A DNA stretch of 50,644 nucleotides from Haemophilus parainfluenzae (GCF_014931275.1 NZ_CP063110.1:1967501-2018144); one strand, 5' to 3'; counted from the first letter of the stretch, positions 36,825 through 47,292 are shown. Notes: a model not told the origin generated them from the sequence alone. Numbers and translations: made by a program.

Positions 36825-36877
36825 GATAATTATTTTCATTTAAAAGTCTTATAAAAAATGATATTATTCTGCAGAAT
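36825..36877 (+). promoter_or_regulatory. Candidate metal-regulated promoter of the Mn/Fe transporter
   Basis: gataattattttcatttaa (36825-36843) matches the 19-bp Fur consensus at about 13 positions. A perfect 12-bp palindrome attctgcagaat lies at 36866-36877, close to the start of sitA. Promoter hexamers are poor (a TATTAT-like -10 near 36862). Control by Fur is likely from gene function and sequence but unproven. Confidence 0.5.
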
Positions 36878-36908
36878 GCTAATTAATCATTATTTTTAAG
36901 GAGATCTC

Positions 36909-37790
36909 ATGAAGCATTTATTTAAAAGCCTATCTGTTATCGCTCTAGGTTTAGCTACTTTACAAGCCGAAGCGAAATTTAAAGTGGTGACCACATTTAC
37001 GGTTATTCAGGATATCGCACAAAATGTTGCGGGCGATGCCGCGACGGTGGAATCTATCACCAAACCTGGTGCAGAAATTCACGAGTATGAACCGACCCCT
37101 AAAGATATTGTAAAAGCTCAATCTGCTGATTTAATTTTATGGAACGGATTAAATTTAGAGCGTTGGTTTGAGCGTTTCTTCCAAAATATCAAAGACAAAC
37201 CAGCTGTTGTGGTAACCGAAGGCATCACGCCACTTTCTATTTATGAAGGCCCTTATAAAGATGCACCTAACCCACACGCTTGGATGTCGCCATCTAATGC
37301 GTTGATTTATGTCGAAAATATTAAAAATGCATTAGTTAAATACGATCCGCAAAATGCTGATACTTATCAAAAAAATGCAGCAGCGTATGCAGAAAAAATC
37401 AAACAGCTCGATAAACCTTTACGTGAAAAACTCTCAAAAATTCCTGCCGACCAACGTTGGTTAGTGACCAGTGAAGGCGCCTTTAGTTATTTAGCAAAAG
37501 ATTATGATCTCAAAGAAGGCTATTTATGGCCAATTAACGCTGAACAACAAGGTACGCCTCAACAAGTGCGTAAACTTATCGATTTAGTGAAAAAAAATCA
37601 CATTCCAGTGGTATTTAGTGAAAGTACCGTGTCAGCCAAACCTGCTCAACAGGTAGCGAAAGAAAGCGGTGCTAAGTACGGCGGCGTGCTTTATGTCGAT
37701 TCTCTTTCTGCCGCTGACGGTCCTGTACCAACTTATATTGACTTACTGAATGTCACTGTATCCACCATAGTCAAAGGATTTGAAAAATAA
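36909..37790 (+). CDS. Mn/Fe ABC transporter substrate-binding protein (YfeA/SitA type)
   Basis: Cluster A-I (LraI/ZnuA-like) periplasmic metal-binding protein. The 293 residues include a signal peptide (1-22, cleavage after AEA) and the four-ligand set: His in [10 protein letters not shown] (about 60), His in NPHAWMSP (about 124), Glu in VTSEGAFSY (about 191) and Asp in YVDSLS (about 267). The absence of a His-rich loop argues against zinc-specific ZnuA and for Mn2+/Fe2+. It is a soluble exported protein, with no lipobox. The downstream ATPase start is in register with its stop. Confidence 0.93.
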   Translation: MKHLFKSLSVIALGLATLQAEAKFKVVTTFTVIQDIAQNVAGDAATVESITKPGAEIHEYEPTPKDIVKAQSADLILWNGLNLERWFERFFQNIKDKPAVVVTEGITPLSIYEGPYKDAPNPHAWMSPSNALIYVENIKNALVKYDPQNADTYQKNAAAYAEKIKQLDKPLREKLSKIPADQRWLVTSEGAFSYLAKDYDLKEGYLWPINAEQQGTPQQVRKLIDLVKKNHIPVVFSESTVSAKPAQQVAKESGAKYGGVLYVDSLSAADGPVPTYIDLLNVTVSTIVKGFEK

Positions 37791-38692
37791 TGACCGCACT
37801 TTCACTTTCCGCTTCGATTTCCGTTAATGATGTAACTGTGCGTTACAACAACGGGCACACTGCAATTTATGATGTTGCCTTTGCATTACAAGGGGGAACC
37901 ATCTGTGCTCTTGTCGGCGTAAATGGGAGCGGAAAATCAACGCTATTCAAAAGCATCATGGGCTTAATCAAGCCACAGCAAGGCAATATTGCGCTTTGTG
38001 GTTTGCCAATTAATCGAGCATTGAAACAAAATTTGGTTGCCTATGTGCCGCAAGCGGAAGAAGTCGATTGGCAATTTCCAGTCTCCGTTTATGATGTTGT
38101 CATGATGGGACGCTACGGCTACATGAATTTCCTACGCATTCCAAAAGCTGAAGACAAACAAAAAGTGCTCGAAGCGATGCAACGAGTAAACATCGAGCAT
38201 TTAGCTGAACGGCAAATCGGCGAGCTTTCTGGTGGGCAAAAAAAACGCGTATTTTTGGCTCGTGCATTAGCACAACAAAGTAAAATTATCTTGCTTGATG
38301 AACCTTTTACAGGTGTGGATGTTAAAACTGAAAATGCCATTGTGGAACTCCTTCGTCAGTTACGTGCTGAAGGGCATTTGATTTTAGTTTCCACCCATAA
38401 TTTAGGCTCTGTACCAGATTTCTGTGATCAAGTGGTGATGATTAACCGTACTGTGATAGCTGCCGGTAAAACAGAAAATACATTTAATCAGCATAATTTG
38501 GAAAAAGTCTTTGGTGGTGTATTACGACACATCAAATTATTAGGTGAAGATCTGCATAATGATGAAGATAAACGTGCTGTCACCGTGCTTACGGATGATG
38601 AACGTCCCGTTGTCTTCTATGGTGAAACCAAAAATGATCCGCCTGCAACGGCTGTAAAATCCTGTCGTCTGCCTCCGTCTGACAAGGAATAA
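37790..38692 (+). CDS. Mn/Fe ABC transporter ATP-binding protein (YfeB/SitB type)
   Basis: ATPase of the metal importer. The 300 residues contain Walker [12 protein letters not shown] (about 43-53), Q-loop VPQAEEVDW, signature LSGGQKKR (about 147-154), Walker [13 protein letters not shown] (about 166-177) and a switch His in VSTHNLG. A C-terminal tail of about 50 residues beyond the ABC core (DEDKRAV through SDKE) is typical of the Yfe/Sit group. The start ATG overlaps the preceding TAA by one base and runs straight into an uptake signal (ATGACCGCACTT). Confidence 0.94.
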   Translation: MTALSLSASISVNDVTVRYNNGHTAIYDVAFALQGGTICALVGVNGSGKSTLFKSIMGLIKPQQGNIALCGLPINRALKQNLVAYVPQAEEVDWQFPVSVYDVVMMGRYGYMNFLRIPKAEDKQKVLEAMQRVNIEHLAERQIGELSGGQKKRVFLARALAQQSKIILLDEPFTGVDVKTENAIVELLRQLRAEGHLILVSTHNLGSVPDFCDQVVMINRTVIAAGKTENTFNQHNLEKVFGGVLRHIKLLGEDLHNDEDKRAVTVLTDDERPVVFYGETKNDPPATAVKSCRLPPSDKE

Positions 38693-38695
38693 GCC

Positions 38696-39547
38696 ATGCT
38701 TGAATATTTACTGGAACCTTTCTCCTATGAATATATGCAAAAAGCCATGTGGATAAGTGCCGCAGTTGGTGGCATTTGTGCCTTTCTTTCTGCCTATTTA
38801 ATGTTGAAAGGTTGGTCATTAATTGGCGACGCGCTCTCTCATTCCGTGGTTCCGGGTGTGGCGATAGCTTATGCCTTTTCACTCCCCTATGCTTTAGGTG
38901 CTTTTTTTGCCGGAATTTTGGCTGCACTTTCCATTTTATGGATCAAATCCATTTCTAAACTCAAAGAAGATGCCGTTATCGGCTTTATTTTCAGCACATT
39001 CTTTGCCTTGGGATTGTTGATTATTTCTCTGAATCCAACTTCAATAAATGTGCAAAACATCATTCTCGGTAATATCCTCGGGATTGCTGATGAAGATATT
39101 TATCAAGTAGCCATCATTATGTTGATTTGCTTGGTCTTATTACTTATTTTTTGGAAGGATCTGTTACTGATTTTCTTTGATGAAACGCAAGCAATTACAG
39201 TTGGACTTTCACCACTGTTTTACAAAGTTCTCTTTTTTACACTCTTGAGTGCTTGTGTCGTTGCGGCATTACAAACTGTCGGGGCAATTTTAGTGATTGC
39301 GATGGTAATCACACCAGGCGCAACCGCCTATTTACTTACTGACAAGTTCAAAACTCTTATCAAAATTGCCGTAGCATTAGGCGCAATCACTGGTTTCGTC
39401 GGTGTCTATTTAAGCTATTATCTGGATGGCGCAACAGGTGGTGTCATCGTAACATTACAAACCTTGTTATTTTTATTGGCTTTTCTATTCTCGCCCAAAT
39501 ACGGATTAATCAGTCAAAAACGACGTAAGGTGGTGGATTATGACTGA
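38696..39547 (+). CDS. Mn/Fe ABC transporter permease (YfeC/SitC type)
   Basis: ABC-3 family inner-membrane permease, 283 residues with about eight helices. Conserved features are GDALSHSVVPGVA (about 42-54) and the family segment VGAILVIAMVITPGATAYLL (about 196-215). It starts three bases after sitB. It is paired with the next gene, so the translocation channel is a heterodimer. Confidence 0.93.
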   Translation: MLEYLLEPFSYEYMQKAMWISAAVGGICAFLSAYLMLKGWSLIGDALSHSVVPGVAIAYAFSLPYALGAFFAGILAALSILWIKSISKLKEDAVIGFIFSTFFALGLLIISLNPTSINVQNIILGNILGIADEDIYQVAIIMLICLVLLLIFWKDLLLIFFDETQAITVGLSPLFYKVLFFTLLSACVVAALQTVGAILVIAMVITPGATAYLLTDKFKTLIKIAVALGAITGFVGVYLSYYLDGATGGVIVTLQTLLFLLAFLFSPKYGLISQKRRKVVDYD

Positions 39548-40373
39548 GATGTTCGCCATTTTCGTTGAGCCATTTCAATTTTCCTTTATGCAAAATGCGC
39601 TACTCACGGCATTAGTGGTTGCCGTCATCTGTGCACTACTCTCTTGCTATTTGGTGTTGAAAGGATGGTCATTGATGGGGGATGCCATTTCTCATGCTGT
39701 CCTACCTGGCATTGTCTTAGCTTTTCTAGCGGGTATTCCATTAGTGATTGGTGCCTTTATCTCAGGTATTGCCTGTGCCTTAGGGGTAGGTTATTTAAAA
39801 GAGAACAGTCGAATCAAAGAAGATACCGCGATGGGAATTGTATTTTCGGGAATGTTTGCCATTGGTTTGGTTCTGTTCACTAAAATCCAAACCTCACAAC
39901 ATCTTACACACATCTTATTCGGAAACGTACTGGGTGTAAGCCAACAAGAGCTGATTCAAACGGCAATCATCGCCTTGATCATTTTTATTTTACTTGGATT
40001 AAAGCGTCGTGATTTTCTGCTTTATTGCTTTGATCCGAGCCATGCTCGTGTTGCTGGTCTCTCGCCTAAATTATTGCATTATGGCTTGCTCACATTACTC
40101 GCGCTCACTATTGTGAGTACGATGCAAGTCGTTGGGGTTATTTTGGTTGTAGCGATGCTAATTGCGCCTGGCATCACCGCGCTAACACTGACCAATCGCT
40201 TCGATAAAATGCTCGTTATCGCAATCATCAGCGCTGTAACTGCAAGTCTATTAGGCGTGCTACTTAGCTATCATTTTGATGCATCCACTGGCGCGTGTAT
40301 TATTTTGCTACAGGCCGTATTTTTCTTAATTGCCCTGATTTATAGCAAAATAAAAGTGCGGTTAAATTTCTAA
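39540..40373 (+). CDS. Mn/Fe ABC transporter permease (YfeD/SitD type)
   Basis: Second ABC-3 permease, 277 residues, paralogous to its neighbour, with GDAISHAVLPGIV (about 47-59) and VGVILVVAMLIAPGITALTL (about 197-216). The ATG overlaps the upstream permease by eight bases, implying coupled translation. A terminator follows. Confidence 0.93.
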   Translation: MTEMFAIFVEPFQFSFMQNALLTALVVAVICALLSCYLVLKGWSLMGDAISHAVLPGIVLAFLAGIPLVIGAFISGIACALGVGYLKENSRIKEDTAMGIVFSGMFAIGLVLFTKIQTSQHLTHILFGNVLGVSQQELIQTAIIALIIFILLGLKRRDFLLYCFDPSHARVAGLSPKLLHYGLLTLLALTIVSTMQVVGVILVVAMLIAPGITALTLTNRFDKMLVIAIISAVTASLLGVLLSYHFDASTGACIILLQAVFFLIALIYSKIKVRLNF

Positions 40374-40375
40374 AT

Positions 40376-40405
40376 AAAAAAGCTAACATTTCTGTTAGCT
40401 TTTTT
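40376..40405. terminator. Bidirectional terminator between the metal transporter and rlmC
   Basis: aaaaaagctaaca pairs perfectly with tgttagctttttt around a tttc loop. It separates two convergent transcription units. Confidence 0.92.
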
Positions 40406-40406
40406 G

Positions 40407-41579
40407 TTAACCATTGCGTTTTAATAATATCAGTGCTTCATAATGCGCTGTATGCGGGAACATATCAAATAATTGAATTTGAGTAAGTTTATAATTGGTT
40501 AGGTGTTGCAAATCTTTTCCCATGGAAATCGCGTTACAGCTGGAATAAAGAATAAAGTGCGGTTGCATTTCATTGAGAAACTCAGCGAGTTCCTTTCCGA
40601 TACCTCTACGAGGCGGATTGACGATCACCAAATCAGGGATGTTTTCATCTTGTGTTAAAGCAAAATTAGCCGCATCCAATGATTGGAATTTAACGTTGTT
40701 TAACCCTAACACCTGAGCGGATAGAGTCGCCGCTTGAATAGCAGATGGCGAAATTTCAATTCCCGTTAATTCCACTTCTTGTTGATGTTTATCCTGCAAA
40801 GCTTTAGCGCAATGAAGTCCAAAACCACCTACACCACAAAAGAGGTCCCAAAGTTTAGTAATCGGCAAATCTTGTACCCAATCTTGTGCCGTTGCATATA
40901 GCCCTTGTGCTACAAGTGGATTCGTTTGGAAGAAACCTTGAGGGCGAATAAACAACGGAATACCGTTAAAGCTTTCTGATAAGGTGTGCTGTTCAGTTAA
41001 AAAGATTTCTTTCTCACCTTCTAAGATCGCCGCATGTTGAGGTTGGATATTCACACTCACCACTTCAAGTTGTGGTAATTTTTCCAATAACCCTGCAAAT
41101 TCACGTTGAATTAACGGCAATTTAGTTTCTGAACGCAATACAAAACGCAACATCAATTTTTTTGTATGTTGGCTTTCTGTGAGCAGAATATATTTGAGCT
41201 CACCTTTTTGCTTAGCCACGTTATAAGGGACTAAACCCGCGCGCCCAATAAAATCTTTTAGAATCGGAAAGAGTTCAGCAAAGCGTTGCGGATAAAGCGG
41301 ACAATCACATAAATCCACCGCACTTTGTGGATCAGTCGGGTCTTGTAAAATACCTAAAATGGGACGTTCCACCGCGCCACTTACAACCATTTTCGCTTTA
41401 TTACGAAAAGCTGACTCGGAGAAATAAAAAGGCGGATGCCAAATTAAATTATCACAATCTAATTTGACAAGTTGTTGTTTTAGATGCTTTTCTTTCTTGG
41501 CGAGTTGCTGTTCATAAGGCATTTCAAGCCATTGACAAGAACGGCAATCGCCTTTTTGATAATGATGGCAATCAATCAT
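40407..41579 (-). CDS. rlmC: 23S rRNA (uracil-747-C5) methyltransferase RlmC
   Basis: Iron-sulfur SAM-dependent m5U methyltransferase. The 390 residues start with cluster cysteines in [12 protein letters not shown] and CDCPLYP (about 91-97). SAM and catalytic motifs follow: [13 protein letters not shown] (about 243-255), VIVNPPRRG (about 319-327) and the nucleophile Cys in LYSSCNA (about 345-351). No TRAM domain is present, which supports RlmC over RlmD. The start overlaps the nagZ stop by four bases. Confidence 0.93.
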   Translation of the reverse strand: MIDCHHYQKGDCRSCQWLEMPYEQQLAKKEKHLKQQLVKLDCDNLIWHPPFYFSESAFRNKAKMVVSGAVERPILGILQDPTDPQSAVDLCDCPLYPQRFAELFPILKDFIGRAGLVPYNVAKQKGELKYILLTESQHTKKLMLRFVLRSETKLPLIQREFAGLLEKLPQLEVVSVNIQPQHAAILEGEKEIFLTEQHTLSESFNGIPLFIRPQGFFQTNPLVAQGLYATAQDWVQDLPITKLWDLFCGVGGFGLHCAKALQDKHQQEVELTGIEISPSAIQAATLSAQVLGLNNVKFQSLDAANFALTQDENIPDLVIVNPPRRGIGKELAEFLNEMQPHFILYSSCNAISMGKDLQHLTNYKLTQIQLFDMFPHTAHYEALILLKRNG

Positions 41580-42619
41580 TTAGAAGCAAGCCACTCTTGT
41601 TGAAGTGCGGTCAGTTTTTGATGATTTTCAATCCAACGCGAAGTTTTTGTGAGTTCTGACCAATCAAAGGATTTTTGTTTAAAGAGAGATTTCAAGCGAG
41701 CTTGGCGTGCTGTGAAATGCCCCGTTGTTTCCTGTAACTTCAGATTATCAAGCACTTGAATGACACCTTCTCGCTCATTACAAAGCAATAATAAGTCACA
41801 ACCAGCCTTCAAGGCTTTTTCACTGCGAGCCACAAAATCGCCCATAAAGCCTGCGCCTTTCATGCCTAAATCATCAGAGAAAATCGCTCCTTGGAAGCCC
41901 AACTGTTTACGCAAAATCTCTTTTAACCAATAACTCGAACCGCTTGCTGGCTGGCTATCACATTGTGTATAAATGACGTGAGCCGGCATAATCGCATCAA
42001 GCTTACTCTGTTGAATTAATTGCTGAAATGGCAAAATATCATGATTAAAAATCACTTCTTTTGCTCGCTCATCATAAGGGGTTTCAAGATGAGAATCAGC
42101 TAAAACATGGCCGTGTCCTGGGAAATGTTTTCCTGTTGTTGCCATGCCTGCTTGGTGCATACCATCAATAAAAGCTGCTGCTAAATTGACCGCACTTTTT
42201 ACATCGCAACCAAAACTACGATCACCAATCGCACGACATTCGTGACCTAAATCCAACACCGGAGCAAAACTCAAATCAATATCTAGCGCCACCATTTCAG
42301 CCGCCATTTGCCAACCCGCTTCTTTTGCTATTTGCTGTTGCTGAGCTGAGTCCTCAACTAATGCCGCAAAAGCCTGCATCGCAGGGAGCTGAGTGAAACC
42401 TTCACGGAAACGTTGCACGCGACCACCTTCTTGATCGACTGTGACCAATAAAGGCTTTTTCACTCGTTGACGAATGGATTTAATTAGCGCTTGAACTTGC
42501 TGACGATCATAAAAATTGCGGGTAAATAAAATCAAACCAGCAACTAAAGGATGTTCCAGTAATTCAACTTCTTCTTGTTTGAGCTCATGACCTTCAAGGT
42601 CAATTAATAATGTGGACAT
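41576..42619 (-). CDS. nagZ: Beta-N-acetylhexosaminidase NagZ
   Basis: Cytosolic family 3 glycosidase that releases GlcNAc from anhydromuropeptides during peptidoglycan recycling. The 347-residue protein has the substrate-binding KHFPGHG with general acid/base His (about 163-169), [10 protein letters not shown] near 62-71, and the nucleophile Asp in [11 protein letters not shown] (about 243-253). It ends four bases into rlmC. It follows the YcfL-like gene by three bases, as part of hinT-ycfL-nagZ-rlmC. Confidence 0.95.
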   Translation of the reverse strand: MSTLLIDLEGHELKQEEVELLEHPLVAGLILFTRNFYDRQQVQALIKSIRQRVKKPLLVTVDQEGGRVQRFREGFTQLPAMQAFAALVEDSAQQQQIAKEAGWQMAAEMVALDIDLSFAPVLDLGHECRAIGDRSFGCDVKSAVNLAAAFIDGMHQAGMATTGKHFPGHGHVLADSHLETPYDERAKEVIFNHDILPFQQLIQQSKLDAIMPAHVIYTQCDSQPASGSSYWLKEILRKQLGFQGAIFSDDLGMKGAGFMGDFVARSEKALKAGCDLLLLCNEREGVIQVLDNLKLQETTGHFTARQARLKSLFKQKSFDWSELTKTSRWIENHQKLTALQQEWLASK

Positions 42620-42622
42620 AAA

Positions 42623-42970
42623 CTATTGTAAGTAAAGACGATAATTGCTACTTTCTGTGCTTGGTTTTAGTATCTCAAACACTTTCTTTTCTTGTGGTTG
42701 CAATAAAATATTGCCTGATTGGCTTTCTTGCTGATTAGGCCAAACTTGCGTTACACCTTGTGTGTTATACCAATAAAGATGGTAAAGCACATTGAGTTGT
42801 TGCGTAGTTTTATTTTTTAAGGCTGCGGTATTATCAGACAAATCAACATCTAAAGCCGGTGCTAAATTTGCCGCCATATTTAAAATTGGCTTATTGGTTC
42901 CTACAATATTTGGTGCAGATGAACAAGCCGTTAAAAATAATACCGTTGCTGTAATTAGGATCTTTTTCAT
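42623..42970 (-). CDS. YcfL-family lipoprotein
   Basis: A 115-residue predicted lipoprotein with lipobox LTAC (Cys16) followed by SSAPNIVGTNKPILNM. Its position between hinT and nagZ matches E. coli ycfL, and the beta-rich YHLYWYNTQGVTQVWPNQQ segment fits that DUF1425-type family. Function is not established. Its ATG overlaps the hinT stop by one base. Confidence 0.8.
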   Translation of the reverse strand: MKKILITATVLFLTACSSAPNIVGTNKPILNMAANLAPALDVDLSDNTAALKNKTTQQLNVLYHLYWYNTQGVTQVWPNQQESQSGNILLQPQEKKVFEILKPSTESSNYRLYLQ

Positions 42971-43320
42971 TATTTCGCCAACATTCTACCTAAAGGTTCA
43001 CCACCAACAAGATGCATATGAATATGGAATACTTCTTGTCCACCATGTTTATTACAGTTCACAATTAAACGGTAACCGTCTTCGGCAATGCCTTCTTCTT
43101 TAGCAATTTTAGCCGCGACAGTAAATAAGCGACCCAAAGTAACTTCATCTTGTTCCGTCACATCATTAACCGTTGGAATGACTTTATTTGGGATAATCAA
43201 AATATGGGTTTTCGCTTGAGGTGAAATATCTCGGAATGCGGTCACTAATTCATCTTGATAAACAATATTGGCGGGGATTTCTTTGCGAATAATTTTGCTG
43301 AAAATAGTTTCTTGAGCCAT
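42970..43320 (-). CDS. hinT: HIT-family purine nucleoside phosphoramidase
   Basis: Small cytosolic hydrolase of AMP-lysine-type phosphoramidates. The 116-residue protein has the histidine triad HIHMHLVGG (about 98-106) and the N-terminal [18 protein letters not shown] characteristic of HinT/PKCI. RBS AGGAG precedes ATG. Confidence 0.93.
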   Translation of the reverse strand: MAQETIFSKIIRKEIPANIVYQDELVTAFRDISPQAKTHILIIPNKVIPTVNDVTEQDEVTLGRLFTVAAKIAKEEGIAEDGYRLIVNCNKHGGQEVFHIHMHLVGGEPLGRMLAK

Positions 43321-43341
43321 AGTCTTCTCCTTGTTTTATAT

Positions 43342-43374
43342 AAAAAAGTGCGGTCAAAATTTACCGCACTTTGC
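43342..43374 (-). terminator. Terminator after ppiD made from inverted uptake signals
   Basis: aaagtgcggt (43345-43354) pairs perfectly with accgcacttt (43363-43372), with a T-run on the minus strand. It separates ppiD from hinT. Confidence 0.88.
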
Positions 43375-43420
43375 TTTTATTTTCCATCAGAAATTGATGA
43401 TGAATGACATTTCAATCAGC

Positions 43421-45298
43421 TTAGTGAGCCGCACCTTCTTCTGAATCATCTTGATTAATAAAGCTGGTATTAATCTCGATTTGTGCTTTTTCACGTAATG
43501 CTTGCATTAACTGTCCTTGCAATTCGCCTTGACGCACACGAACAAGTTGAGTGCTAAATTTCGCTAACTCTTGCTCATTTAAAGTAGGTTCTTCTACACG
43601 TTCAAGGGCAACCACAACCACATCACCTTTGCTGTTACGAGCAACTTGATAAGCCACTTTACCATCTTGTGGTTTTGCAATGGCAAATACACCTTCATAA
43701 AGCACTGGATCTTTATTATCCACTAACGTAAAGGTTTGTGGCTCACCAAAACTAATACCTGCAGGTAATTTGGTTAGATCGGCAGATAGCGCTTTAACCG
43801 CTTGCTCTGCTTTTTCAGCCAATACTTTATCGGCTTTTTCACGTTTTAAGAATTGCTCAATCGTTGCTTTCGCTTCATCAAGGCTTTGTAAACCCTCAGC
43901 TTTATGATCCACGACACGCACCACAACAAATTCATTTTCACCAACCGTTAATGGCTCAGAATTTGCGCCACCGTTTGCAATATCTGATTCAAAAATGGCA
44001 GAAGTCACATTTGGGAAATTTAATGCCGCAGGGACATTATTTTTACCGAAATAATCTGTTTCTTCCACTTTCACGCCTGCTGCTTCTGCTACCGCAGCTA
44101 AAGAATCACTGCTTTCTGCTGCTTTTGCACGAACCGCTTTTTCTACCGCTTGGAAACGACTTCCTGCTAAGTTTTTACGTACGATATCCGCGATTTGCTC
44201 TTTTACTTCGTCTAAAGTACGTTCTTTACGATCTTGCACTAAAATAATATGGTAAGCCCCATCCACATTAACTGGTGTGCTATATTGACCAACATTTAAT
44301 AATAATGCTGCATCTTCAAAGTTTTTCGGTAATTCGTTGTCTTTTACCCAACCTAATTCACCGCCTTGTGCACCAGAAAGTTTATCCACAGATTTCGCTT
44401 TTGCTAACTCAGCAAAATCAGCGCCTTTTTGCAGTTCTTGATAAACCGCATCCGCTTCTTTCTCAGTTGCTAATTGGATATGCGCTAATTTTTGGCTAAT
44501 GAATTGCGCTTTATTTTCTTGATAATATTGCGCAATTTGTGTTTCAGTTACAGGTTGTAATTTACCTAATTCATTCGCTGAAACGCGAATATATTGCACT
44601 TTCGCCTGTTCAGGTTGAACTAGTGATTTCGCATTCGCATCGTAATACGCTTTAATTTCTTCTTCTGTCACTTTTTGTTTTGCCACTTCATCAGCTAATG
44701 GAAGGGTTGCAAGACGAGCGATACGTTTTTGGAAAAAGGTTTGTGCACTATCTTTTACTTGAGCCGGCACAACAAATTCACTGTCAGCCAAACCGTTTTG
44801 CATTTGTTCAAGTGTTAATGCATTACGTAAAATAGCCGCATAAGTATCTGACGTTAAACCATTTTGAGTCAATAATTGTTGATAACGAGCGTTATCAAAT
44901 TTACCGTTAGATTGTAAGTTAGGATCGCTTACAATCGCACGTTTGATCATGTCGTCACTTACACCTAATTTTAATTCTTTGGCATATTGACGGATTAATT
45001 CTTGATCAACTAAACGTTGAATTAAATTTTGACGAAGTGCGGTCACAAATTCCACCGAGTCAGTTTTCGCTAAGAAACTCTCGCCTTCTTGTTGTGCACG
45101 CGCTTCAAACTCTTGGTTGTAACGATTTAAAAAATCTTGTTGAGAGATAGTTTCACCATTTACTTTTGCAGCAAAACTCTCGTTGCCACCATACAAATAG
45201 CCAGACATCCCACCAATTAAAAATGAAACTGGAAGTAAAGCAAAGATCGCTTTCCCGATAAAGCTATGGGCGACGCCATGCATTTTTTCAATTAACAT
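43421..45298 (-). CDS. ppiD: Periplasmic folding chaperone PpiD
   Basis: Inner-membrane-anchored SurA-like chaperone near the Sec translocon. The 625 residues have a short cytoplasmic start, one helix (about 15-34), an N-terminal SurA_N-like domain (about 40-200), a parvulin domain (about 265-360, with ADFAELAKAKSVDKL) and a C-terminal domain. E. coli PpiD is 623 residues and lacks strong isomerase activity. YfgM, its reported partner, is encoded at 29674-30288. Confidence 0.94.
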   Translation of the reverse strand: MLIEKMHGVAHSFIGKAIFALLPVSFLIGGMSGYLYGGNESFAAKVNGETISQQDFLNRYNQEFEARAQQEGESFLAKTDSVEFVTALRQNLIQRLVDQELIRQYAKELKLGVSDDMIKRAIVSDPNLQSNGKFDNARYQQLLTQNGLTSDTYAAILRNALTLEQMQNGLADSEFVVPAQVKDSAQTFFQKRIARLATLPLADEVAKQKVTEEEIKAYYDANAKSLVQPEQAKVQYIRVSANELGKLQPVTETQIAQYYQENKAQFISQKLAHIQLATEKEADAVYQELQKGADFAELAKAKSVDKLSGAQGGELGWVKDNELPKNFEDAALLLNVGQYSTPVNVDGAYHIILVQDRKERTLDEVKEQIADIVRKNLAGSRFQAVEKAVRAKAAESSDSLAAVAEAAGVKVEETDYFGKNNVPAALNFPNVTSAIFESDIANGGANSEPLTVGENEFVVVRVVDHKAEGLQSLDEAKATIEQFLKREKADKVLAEKAEQAVKALSADLTKLPAGISFGEPQTFTLVDNKDPVLYEGVFAIAKPQDGKVAYQVARNSKGDVVVVALERVEEPTLNEQELAKFSTQLVRVRQGELQGQLMQALREKAQIEINTSFINQDDSEEGAAH

Positions 45299-45365
45299 TC
45301 AATTATTACCCTTTTAAAAAAGACAAAGTTCGTAAGATTATAATCTAAAAGGCGAAAATTCGCAC

Positions 45366-45923
45366 TTAAAAAACACCATGTTCGTGTAGGATTTTCACAG
45401 CCATGACTAATAACACTAAACCGCCAAAAATCTCTGCTTTGCTTTTGAATTTTTTCCCTAAAAAATGACCGCTCTTTACACCAATAAAAGAGATGACAAA
45501 GGTTGTTAAACCTATGATGAAAACAGCCAATAAAATATCCACGGAAAGAAAAGCAAAAGAGACACCAATGGCTAACGCATCAATACTCGTTGCCACACCA
45601 AGTGTTAGCAAGTGTTTTAAACTAATCAATGAGGGAGCGGGTTCATCATCCGAGCTAAGTCCTTCTCGAATCATATTCACACCGATGAGAGCAAGCAAAA
45701 CAAAGGCAATCCAATGATCCCAATTTTGAATCATCTGACTAAATTGCAGTCCGACAACATAGCCGATTGCAGGCATGATGCCTTGGAATAACCCAAAACA
45801 GCATGCGATAGCTAATGCTTGTTTCCATCGAAAAGCGCGCATTGCTAAGCCTTTAGAGATGGAAACTGCAAAGGGATCCATCGAGAGACCAAGAGCAATG
45901 ACCCACAACATATGAAAAGTCAT
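45366..45923 (-). CDS. mntP: Manganese efflux pump MntP
   Basis: Six-helix membrane exporter of Mn2+. The 185-residue protein is an internal repeat, with LSMDPFAVSISKG (about 14-26) and TSIDALAIGVSFA (about 112-124) marking the two halves and carrying the functionally important aspartates. It follows mnmE by 10 bases, so the Mn-sensing yybP-ykoY riboswitch that precedes E. coli mntP is absent here. Transcription is expected to run from the mnmE side. Confidence 0.93.
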   Translation of the reverse strand: MTFHMLWVIALGLSMDPFAVSISKGLAMRAFRWKQALAIACCFGLFQGIMPAIGYVVGLQFSQMIQNWDHWIAFVLLALIGVNMIREGLSSDDEPAPSLISLKHLLTLGVATSIDALAIGVSFAFLSVDILLAVFIIGLTTFVISFIGVKSGHFLGKKFKSKAEIFGGLVLLVMAVKILHEHGVF

Positions 45924-45933
45924 AAACTAACGT

Positions 45934-47292
45934 TTATTTTCCAATACAGAAAGAACTGAAAATATTACCGAGCAAATCATCCGAGGTAAATTGCCCCGTA
46001 ATTTCACTCAGGTTAGCTTGAACTAAACGAAGTTCTTCCGCCAATAATTCACCTGCATGAAACTCGGTTAATTGGACTAATCCAATTTGTAAATGTTCGG
46101 CCGCTTTTTCTAAGGCATCAAGATGACGACGGCGCGCTAAGAAACCACCTTCCATCCCTGTTTGGAATCCCATTGCCTGTTTTAAATGCTCACGCAATAA
46201 ATCTACGCCTTGATGTGTTTGGGCGGATAAACAAACGGTCGTTGTGCCATTTTCTTCTTTTATCCCAACTGCCTCGCCGCTTAAATCTACTTTATTACGA
46301 ACAATGGTCACCGGCATATTATTCGGTAATTTTGACAAAAATTCTGACCGTACTTTTTCAATATTTTGGCTGTCAGGATCGCTGCTGTCTAACATTAAGA
46401 TAATACGATCGGCTTGCTCAATTTCAGTCCACGCACGCGAGATTCCGATACGTTCAACTTCATCTGTCGCTTCACGAAGTCCTGCAGTATCAATAATATG
46501 TAAAGGCATGCCATCAATATGAATATGCTCACGCAACACATCACGAGTGGTTCCTGCAATATCTGTCACAATGGCGGCCTCTCTGCCCGCTAAAGCATTC
46601 AGTAAACTTGATTTACCTGCATTTGGACGACCGGCAATCACCACTCTCATCCCTTCACGCAAAATCGAGCCTTGTTTCGCTTCACTACGAACTAAATCAA
46701 GTTGATCAATAATTTCTCGTAATTTTGCTTCGATTTTACCGTCTGCCAAAAAGTCAATTTCTTCATAGGGGAAATCAATCGACGCTTCTACATAAGTACG
46801 AAGATAAATCACGGAATCCACTAACTGATTCACTTTATTAGAAAATTCACCTTGTAATGATTTTAATGCTGAACGAGCAGCTTGCTCCGAAGTCGCATCA
46901 ATCAAATCGGCAATGGCTTCAGCTTGGGCTAAATCTAATTTATCGTTTAAAAAAGCCTGTTCAGAAAATTCACCTGGACGCGCAAGACGAACACCATCAA
47001 GTTGTAAGATTCGTTTTAGCAACAAATCTAATACCACTTGTCCGCCATGACCTTGCAATTCCAATACATCTTCACCGGTAAAGGAATTCGGCGATTTAAA
47101 ATAAAGCGCAATGCCTTGATCTAATACTGTGCCATCAGCATCTTTAAAAGGTAAATAATCTGCCATTCTTGGTTTAGGACATTTACCTAGTACCGCTTGT
47201 GCTACTTCAACCGCTTTTGGGCCGGATACACGCAAAATACCAATACCGCCACGTCCTGGCGCTGTCGCTTGGGCGACGATTGTTTCTTTCAT
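45934..47292 (-). CDS. mnmE: tRNA modification GTPase MnmE
   Basis: With MnmG it installs carboxymethylaminomethyl at U34 of tRNAs. The 452 residues have an N-terminal folate-binding domain (1-118), a helical domain with an inserted G domain (P-loop GRPNAGKSS near 221-229, [12 protein letters not shown]) and the C-terminal FCIGK tail with the conserved Cys. E. coli order rpmH-rnpA-yidD-yidC-mnmE is kept, except that an unknown gene lies between yidC and mnmE. Confidence 0.96.
   Translation of the reverse strand: MKETIVAQATAPGRGGIGILRVSGPKAVEVAQAVLGKCPKPRMADYLPFKDADGTVLDQGIALYFKSPNSFTGEDVLELQGHGGQVVLDLLLKRILQLDGVRLARPGEFSEQAFLNDKLDLAQAEAIADLIDATSEQAARSALKSLQGEFSNKVNQLVDSVIYLRTYVEASIDFPYEEIDFLADGKIEAKLREIIDQLDLVRSEAKQGSILREGMRVVIAGRPNAGKSSLLNALAGREAAIVTDIAGTTRDVLREHIHIDGMPLHIIDTAGLREATDEVERIGISRAWTEIEQADRIILMLDSSDPDSQNIEKVRSEFLSKLPNNMPVTIVRNKVDLSGEAVGIKEENGTTTVCLSAQTHQGVDLLREHLKQAMGFQTGMEGGFLARRRHLDALEKAAEHLQIGLVQLTEFHAGELLAEELRLVQANLSEITGQFTSDDLLGNIFSSFCIGK

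Noticed and set aside
45924..45933. A yybP-ykoY manganese riboswitch upstream of mntP
   Set aside because: Only 10 bases separate mntP from mnmE, so there is no room for the element.
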